Shown here piece by piece: positions 41,578-46,505 of a stretch of 46,505 bases of DNA. Below the pieces are notes generated by a model. It was not told the DNA's origin and ran no database searches. It saw only the letters and a program-made list of their open reading frames with translations. This stretch comes from Frigoribacterium sp. (GTDB taxonomy: Bacteria; Actinomycetota; Actinomycetes; Actinomycetales; Microbacteriaceae). Every line of letters begins with the position of its first letter. Position 1 is the stretch's first letter. Both the position numbers and the translations under genes were made by a program. Location of the stretch: assembly GCA_025408445.1 (NCBI GenBank), contig JANYIZ010000176.1, positions 1-46,505 on the forward strand, in the 5' to 3' direction.

Positions 41578-43394
41578 TATGAGATACCCTCCGATTTAGG
41601 CGCGCTTTGGAACATGCCTTCGATGTCAGCGGCGAAGTCGGCGAGAATCACGTTGCGCTTGATACTCAGCTTGGGGGTGAGGTGTCCGCTCGCCTCGGTG
41701 AGCTCCCGAGTGAGGATCACGAACTTGCGGATCGACTCCGCCCGGGAGACTGTCGCGTTCGCTGCATCCACCGCCCGCTGAATCTCTGCAACGACCTTCG
41801 GATGCCGCGCCGCCTCCTCGATGGACATTGAGGCGTCTTCACTAATGTTGTTGAGCCACACCGGCAGCATCTCGGGATCGAGGGTGATCAGGGCGCCGAT
41901 GAACGGCTTCTGTTCGCCCACCACGATCACCTGGTCGACGATCGGGTTAGCGCGGATGGGATCCTCGAGCTGGGCTGGTGAGACATTCTTGCCACCGGCG
42001 GTGACGATGATCTCTTTCTTGCGCCCGGTGATGGAGAGGTAGCCTTCGTCGTCGAACTCGCCAATGTCACCGGTCGTGAACCACTCGCCGTCGAAAACCT
42101 TCGCGGTCTCCTCGGGGTTTTTCCAATAACCGTCGAAGATGTTGATGCCTTTGGCCTGGATCTCACCGTCCTCCATAATGCGAACGGAGACGCCGGGAAG
42201 CGGTGGCCCCACCGTGCCGATTTTGAAGTTCGACGGGCGGCTCACGGAGATCGGCGCAGTGGTCTCGGTGAGCCCATAGCCCTCGAGAATCTTGATGCCG
42301 AGACTGCGGTAGAAGTGGCCGAGCCGAAGGCCGAGGGGAGCCGATCCAGACACCGCGAACTTGACCTGACCACCCATCGCTTCGCGGATCTTGGACAGCA
42401 CGAGGCGGTCGAACACGGCGAACTGCAGCTTGAGTCCGAGAGGCACGACTCCGGCATCGAGCGCCTTCGAGTGCTCGATGGCGACAGCAGCGGCGCGGCG
42501 GAAGATCTTGCCCTTGCCGCCGCTCTCTGCCTTCTGCTCCGAAGAGTTGTAGACCTTTTCGAAGACGCGAGGCACTGCGAGCAGGAATGTCGGCTTGAAG
42601 GAGGCCATGGCCGGGAGTAGTTGCTTCGTATCGGACTGGTGGCCCACCTGCACCCCGCCGTGAATGCTCAGCACGGCGATGAACCGGGCGAAGATATGGG
42701 CCAGAGTGATGAACAGCAGTGTCTTCGACTGCGTGTTCACCACCTCAGGGATCGCCAGGGCTGCGTTGCGCGCGAGTTCCACAAAGTTGGAGTGGGTGAG
42801 GACACAGCCCTTCGGGCGTCCGGTGGTGCCAGCGGTGTAGATCAGAGTGGCGAGGTCTGACCCCTTGGCCATCACGCGGCGTCGTTCAATCTCCTCGTCC
42901 GTTACCTCAGCGCCGCTTGCTGCCAGCTTGTCGAGGTCTCCGAGATTTATTTTCCAGGCGTTACGAATCAGGGGAAGGTCCGCGTAGACCTCGTCAAAGC
43001 GGGCAAAATGATCCGGCGTCTCCGTGATCATGGCAATCGCGCCGGAATCGGCGAGATTCCACTGCACCTGGCTGGGGGAGGATGTCTCGTACACGGGCAC
43101 GAGCACCGCGCCAGCGAACCACGTGGCGAAATCGATGAGAGTCCACTCATAGCGCGTCTTGCACATGAGCCCGATCTTGTCGCCCGGCTGGATGCCGGCG
43201 GCGACGAGGCCCTTCGCGAGAGCAACCACCTGGGCGAGGAACTCGGAGGCGGAAACATCCGTCCAGCTTCCGGATGCGGTGGGGAGCGCGAAGAGCGGGA
43301 GATCCGGGGTGGACTTCACCCGGTCGACCAGCAGGTCCGTCGCGTTCGCATCGGGATCGGCATCGACAAGAGCGGGTACGTCATATTCCTGCAC
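41574..43394 (-). CDS. Long-chain fatty-acid-CoA ligase (AMP-binding, FadD15-like)
   Basis: 606 residues from GTG at 43394, preceded by a strong AAAGGAGTT site; the frame is open further upstream but without family sequence. The AMP-binding motifs are complete: LIYTAGTTGRPKGCVLTH (P-loop), LEGYGLTETTAP, and WFTTGDIGEFDDEGYLSITGRKKEII. It activates fatty acids to acyl-AMP and then acyl-CoA. It resembles FadD15, which neighbours PlsC and aroG in mycobacteria as well. It diverges from the glucokinase gene, with about 195 bases of promoter region between. Confidence 0.92.
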   Translation of the reverse strand: MQEYDVPALVDADPDANATDLLVDRVKSTPDLPLFALPTASGSWTDVSASEFLAQVVALAKGLVAAGIQPGDKIGLMCKTRYEWTLIDFATWFAGAVLVPVYETSSPSQVQWNLADSGAIAMITETPDHFARFDEVYADLPLIRNAWKINLGDLDKLAASGAEVTDEEIERRRVMAKGSDLATLIYTAGTTGRPKGCVLTHSNFVELARNAALAIPEVVNTQSKTLLFITLAHIFARFIAVLSIHGGVQVGHQSDTKQLLPAMASFKPTFLLAVPRVFEKVYNSSEQKAESGGKGKIFRRAAAVAIEHSKALDAGVVPLGLKLQFAVFDRLVLSKIREAMGGQVKFAVSGSAPLGLRLGHFYRSLGIKILEGYGLTETTAPISVSRPSNFKIGTVGPPLPGVSVRIMEDGEIQAKGINIFDGYWKNPEETAKVFDGEWFTTGDIGEFDDEGYLSITGRKKEIIVTAGGKNVSPAQLEDPIRANPIVDQVIVVGEQKPFIGALITLDPEMLPVWLNNISEDASMSIEEAARHPKVVAEIQRAVDAANATVSRAESIRKFVILTRELTEASGHLTPKLSIKRNVILADFAADIEGMFQSAPKSEGISY

Positions 43395-43588
43395 GGCAAC
43401 TCCTTTGGGGCCGGCACGGGCTCCAGGTTGAAGCCGTTTCGTGCACAATCGGGGCGGGGCGCCAAATAGTGCAAGACACCCCCGTTGGCTAAACTCTATG
43501 TGGTGCGACGGGGAATCGATCTACCGGTTGTACCTCTCCCACAACTTGCACTCCCCTCATCTCTCCCTCGGAACAAAGGTCATTGCGC

Positions 43589-44536
43589 GTGCATGCAATC
43601 GGAATCGATATCGGCGGCACCAAGATCGCGGGGGCCCTCGTCTCCGAGCTGGGGGAGATCATCGTGGAAGATCGGGTGGCCACTCCGACCACCGGGTCTG
43701 AGCAGATCGTCGACGCGGTCGTCGCCATGATCGAGCGCCTGCACGCCGGCCATGAGGTGCAGGCCGCTGGCGTCGCCGCCCCGGGATTCATCGATGCGGC
43801 CCAGTCGACGGTGTACTACACGCCGAATATCAGCTGGCGGCACGAGCCACTCCGAGAGCGCCTCACCGACCGACTCGACCTCGACATCACTATTGATAAC
43901 GATGCCAACGCGGCCGGCTGGGCCGAGTTCCGCTTCGGCGCCGGCCGCCTCTACAGCGACATGACCATGCTCACCATCGGCACCGGGGTCGGTGGGGCCA
44001 TCGTCACCCAGGACCGCCTGTTCCGCGGCGGGTTCGGCGCGGGAGCCGAGCTTGGCCACATGCGCGTCGTGCCGGACGGCCTCCCGTGCGGCTGCGGCGC
44101 CCGCGGTTGTATCGAGCAGTACGGCTCCGGTCGCGCGCTGCTTCGTATGGCCAATGCGATTGCGGATATGGACGGCATCGGCCTCGGGCTCGCTGCGGTG
44201 CGCGAACAGAAGGGCGTCCTCACCGGGCCGGATGTCGCAGACCTCATCGTTGCTGGTGACGCTGGTGCTGTGCAGGCGCTCCGCCAACTCGGCACCTGGC
44301 TCGGTCAAGCCTGCGCCTCGCTCAGCGCGGTGCTCGATCCTCAGGTCTTCGTCTTCGGCGGGGGCGTCGCGGTGGCCGGTGACCTTCTGCTCGATCCGAT
44401 CCGGGAGGCCTACCTTTCTTGCCTCCCTGCACGCGGATTTCACCCCGAACCTGCGTTCGTGATCGCCGAACTGGTGAACGACGCGGGCGTCGTGGGAGCG
44501 GCAGACTTGGCGAGACTTCACTCCGAAAGCCGGTAG
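43589..44536 (+). CDS. ROK-family glucokinase
   Basis: 315 residues from GTG at 43589 (AAAGG nine bases upstream); a TTG at 43583 is also in frame. Phosphate-1 motif IGIDIGGTK is at the N-terminus. NDANAAGWAEF, GTGVGGA, and the zinc site ELGHMRVVPDG and CGCGARGCIEQYGSG are all present, as in ROK kinases. It phosphorylates glucose or related hexoses using ATP or polyphosphate. Absence of a DNA-binding helix argues against a repressor. PlsC follows 52 bases downstream. Confidence 0.92.
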   Translation: MHAIGIDIGGTKIAGALVSELGEIIVEDRVATPTTGSEQIVDAVVAMIERLHAGHEVQAAGVAAPGFIDAAQSTVYYTPNISWRHEPLRERLTDRLDLDITIDNDANAAGWAEFRFGAGRLYSDMTMLTIGTGVGGAIVTQDRLFRGGFGAGAELGHMRVVPDGLPCGCGARGCIEQYGSGRALLRMANAIADMDGIGLGLAAVREQKGVLTGPDVADLIVAGDAGAVQALRQLGTWLGQACASLSAVLDPQVFVFGGGVAVAGDLLLDPIREAYLSCLPARGFHPEPAFVIAELVNDAGVVGAADLARLHSESR

Positions 44537-44587
44537 TCAGGCGCGAAGCCGTTAGAGTAAGGCAATCTCTGAAGGCGTGGGTTACAA

Positions 44588-45277
44588 ATGTTCTACTGGT
44601 TCATGAAGAACCTGGTTGCGGGTCCTCTGCTCAAGACCGCCTTCCGTCCGTGGGTCACCGGGCACGAGAACATCCCGAAATCGGGCGGTGTGATCATGGC
44701 ATCCAATCATCTCTCGTTCATCGACTCAGTGTTCCTGCCGCTCGTGATGGACCGCCGCATCAGCTTTCTCGCCAAGAGCGATTACTACACGGGGCGCGGC
44801 ACCAAATCGTGGATGATCAAGAACTTCCTGACGGCCACAGGGATGATCCCGATCGACCGCTCTGGGGGCAAGGCGTCCGAGGCGTCTTTGCAGACCGGGC
44901 TCGGGGTGCTCGCGCGCGGTGAGGTACTCGGCATTTATCCGGAGGGCACTCGTAGCCCCGATGGCCGGCTCTATCGGGGTCGCACCGGTGTCGCCCGCAT
45001 GATTCTCGAGGGCGGCGTTCCGGTGGTGCCGGTCGCGATGATCGATACCGAGAAGGTGATGCCCATCGGATCGCGCTTGCCGAAGGTGCGCCGAATCGGA
45101 ATTGTCATCGGAAAGCCGCTCGATTTCTCGCGGTTCGAAGGCATGGAGGGCGACCGCTTCATTCTTCGTTCGATCACCGACGAAATCATGTACGAGCTCA
45201 ATCGCCTCAGTGGCCAGGAGTACGTGGATGTCTATGCCTCCTCCGTCAAGGAGAAGCAGGCTTCACTCAGCCGGTAA
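44588..45277 (+). CDS. 1-acyl-sn-glycerol-3-phosphate acyltransferase (PlsC)
   Basis: 229 residues. The catalytic HX4D is in SNHLSFIDS (about residues 38-46) and the substrate motif EGTRSPDG lies near 119-126, with GVARMILEGGVPVVPVAM between. It acylates lysophosphatidic acid to phosphatidic acid at the membrane. The start is the ATG at 44588 with GAAGG upstream, and TTAGAGT before that may be its promoter. It lies between the glucokinase and aroG genes on the same strand, as in many actinobacteria. Confidence 0.92.
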   Translation: MFYWFMKNLVAGPLLKTAFRPWVTGHENIPKSGGVIMASNHLSFIDSVFLPLVMDRRISFLAKSDYYTGRGTKSWMIKNFLTATGMIPIDRSGGKASEASLQTGLGVLARGEVLGIYPEGTRSPDGRLYRGRTGVARMILEGGVPVVPVAMIDTEKVMPIGSRLPKVRRIGIVIGKPLDFSRFEGMEGDRFILRSITDEIMYELNRLSGQEYVDVYASSVKEKQASLSR

Positions 45278-45349
45278 GCTGGCAAGTCGGGCCATTCTCT
45301 CTTTCTCTCAGCCCGATCTCACCCCCAGCGCATTGAGGAACCACCCCCT

Positions 45350-46505
45350 GTGTTTGCCAGCAATGATGACCCGGTCGTACTCGCAGATCCGTCCGTAATC
45401 GCCGGTCTCGACCACTGGCGCACACTGCCGATCAAGCAGCAGCCTCAGTGGCCGGATGCCTCGGCGGTGCAGGCTGCTTCAGCAGAGATCGCCACGCTTC
45501 CGCCCCTCATCTTTGCCGGTGAGGTTGACGTGTTGCGCGAGCGTCTCGCCGCCGCCGCGCGTGGCCAGGCCTTCCTGCTGCAGGGCGGCGACTGCGCCGA
45601 GACTTTCGCCGGGGCGACCGCCGACGCCATCCGCAATCGCGTCAAAACGGTGCTGCAAATGGCTGTGGTGCTCACCTACGGTGCTTCCACCCCGGTGATC
45701 AAGATGGGCCGGATGGCTGGACAGTTCGCCAAGCCGCGCTCGAGCGACACAGAGACCCGCGGAGACGTGACCCTGCCGGCGTACCGCGGCGACATCGTCA
45801 ACGGCTTCGACTTCACGCCGAAGTCGCGCGAGGCAGATCCCCGCCGTCTCGTGCAGGGGTACCACACCTCGGCATCCACGATCAATCTCGTACGCGCCTT
45901 CACCCAGGGTGGTTTCGCCGACCTGCGCCAGGTACACCGGTGGAATCAGGGCTTCGCCCGCAACCCGGCGAACGTGCGTTACGAGCAGATGGCCCACGAC
46001 ATCGACAAGGCCATCAAGTTCATGCAGGCGGCGGGCGCCGATTTCGACGAACTCAAGCGCGTGGAGTTCTACACCAGTCATGAGGGCCTGCTCATGGACT
46101 ACGAGCGCCCGATGACGCGAATCGACTCGCGCAACGGCACACCGATCAATACCTCGGCACACTTTATCTGGATCGGGGAGCGCACCCGCGACCTCGACGG
46201 CGCCCATGTGGACTACATGTCTCGCGTGCGCAACCCGATCGGCGTCAAGCTCGGCCCGACGACCAAGATCGACGACATGCTTCGGCTCATCGACAAGCTC
46301 GATCCGAACCGCGAGCCCGGACGTCTGACCTTTATTACTCGCATGGGAGCTGGCAAGGTACGGGACGCTCTACCGCCGCTTCTTGAGGCGATCAAGCAGG
46401 TCGATGCCAACCCGCTGTGGGTCACCGACCCGATGCACGGAAACGGCCTCACCACACCGCTCGGCTACAAGACGCGTCGCTTTGACGATGTTGTGGATGA
46501 GGTCA
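45350..46505 (+). CDS. aroG: Class II DAHP synthase (cut by window edge)
   Basis: The frame from GTG at 45350 (AGGAA upstream) is open to the window end, giving 385 residues of an enzyme usually about 450. FLLQGGDCAETF has the metal-binding Cys at about residue 82, then KMGRMAGQFAKPRS, and RVEFYTSHEGLLMDYERP, all class II (plant/mycobacterial-type) motifs. WVTDPMHGNG is near the end. It condenses PEP and erythrose 4-phosphate at the start of the shikimate pathway. Full regulation by aromatic amino acids cannot be judged from a partial gene. Confidence 0.95.
   Translation, partial: MFASNDDPVVLADPSVIAGLDHWRTLPIKQQPQWPDASAVQAASAEIATLPPLIFAGEVDVLRERLAAAARGQAFLLQGGDCAETFAGATADAIRNRVKTVLQMAVVLTYGASTPVIKMGRMAGQFAKPRSSDTETRGDVTLPAYRGDIVNGFDFTPKSREADPRRLVQGYHTSASTINLVRAFTQGGFADLRQVHRWNQGFARNPANVRYEQMAHDIDKAIKFMQAAGADFDELKRVEFYTSHEGLLMDYERPMTRIDSRNGTPINTSAHFIWIGERTRDLDGAHVDYMSRVRNPIGVKLGPTTKIDDMLRLIDKLDPNREPGRLTFITRMGAGKVRDALPPLLEAIKQVDANPLWVTDPMHGNGLTTPLGYKTRRFDDVVDEV

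Overview
This window comes from a high-GC actinobacterium. The best guess is the Micrococcales, probably the Microbacteriaceae. The evidence is the GC-rich coding sequence with frequent GTG starts, TANNNT-type -10 boxes placed directly before start codons, and an actinobacterial core block: a CDP-alcohol phosphatidyltransferase, a GarA-type FHA protein, two MerR regulators, ParA, pyruvate carboxylase, MinD-like ATPase, deformylase, FadD15-like ligase, ROK glucokinase, PlsC and class II DAHP synthase. Genus cannot be fixed from sequence inspection alone.

Layout. 0-5 kb: an NYN-domain protein (cut by the window edge), a DHA2-type drug exporter, a quinone-reductase-like oxidoreductase, an SRPBCC protein and a MATE exporter. 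5.3-8.6 kb (minus): a three-gene carbohydrate ABC importer (binding lipoprotein and two permeases, no ATPase), divergent from an APH-fold phosphotransferase. 10.2-12.8 kb (minus): a complete methionine-type importer metQ-metN-metI, divergent from an NtaA/SnaA/DszA flavin monooxygenase; an aldehyde dehydrogenase follows. 16.3-22.3 kb: an accessory metabolic cluster of ribokinase-like kinase, M20 amidohydrolase, MHS-type symporter, cupin and FAD-linked oxidase. 22.3-24.9 kb (minus): an SDR, a flavohemoglobin (hmp) and its presumed NO-sensing repressor NsrR, with a 23-bp near-perfect palindrome between the last two. 25-31.9 kb: a spermidine-synthase-like protein, Zn-alcohol dehydrogenase, MarR regulator, glucose-6-phosphate dehydrogenase, a GH18-like lipoprotein, an S4 RNA-binding protein and an LRV-repeat protein. 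32-46.5 kb: the conserved housekeeping block, ending in a DAHP synthase cut by the window edge.

The most notable property is lesions in otherwise well-preserved genes. The MHS symporter and hmp each carry one in-frame TAG in a fully conserved reading frame, the cupin between them has a one-base frameshift, and a DUF1295-type gene at 32.0-32.3 kb survives only as a frameshifted 5' fragment. Two tandem duplications (17 bp and 24 bp) span stop codons. These may be real pseudogenes, recoding, or sequencing errors; the sequence alone cannot decide. I did not find a CRISPR array, rRNA, tRNA, insertion sequence, prophage or clearly new defence system. All functions are inferred from motifs read by eye; no database search was possible.
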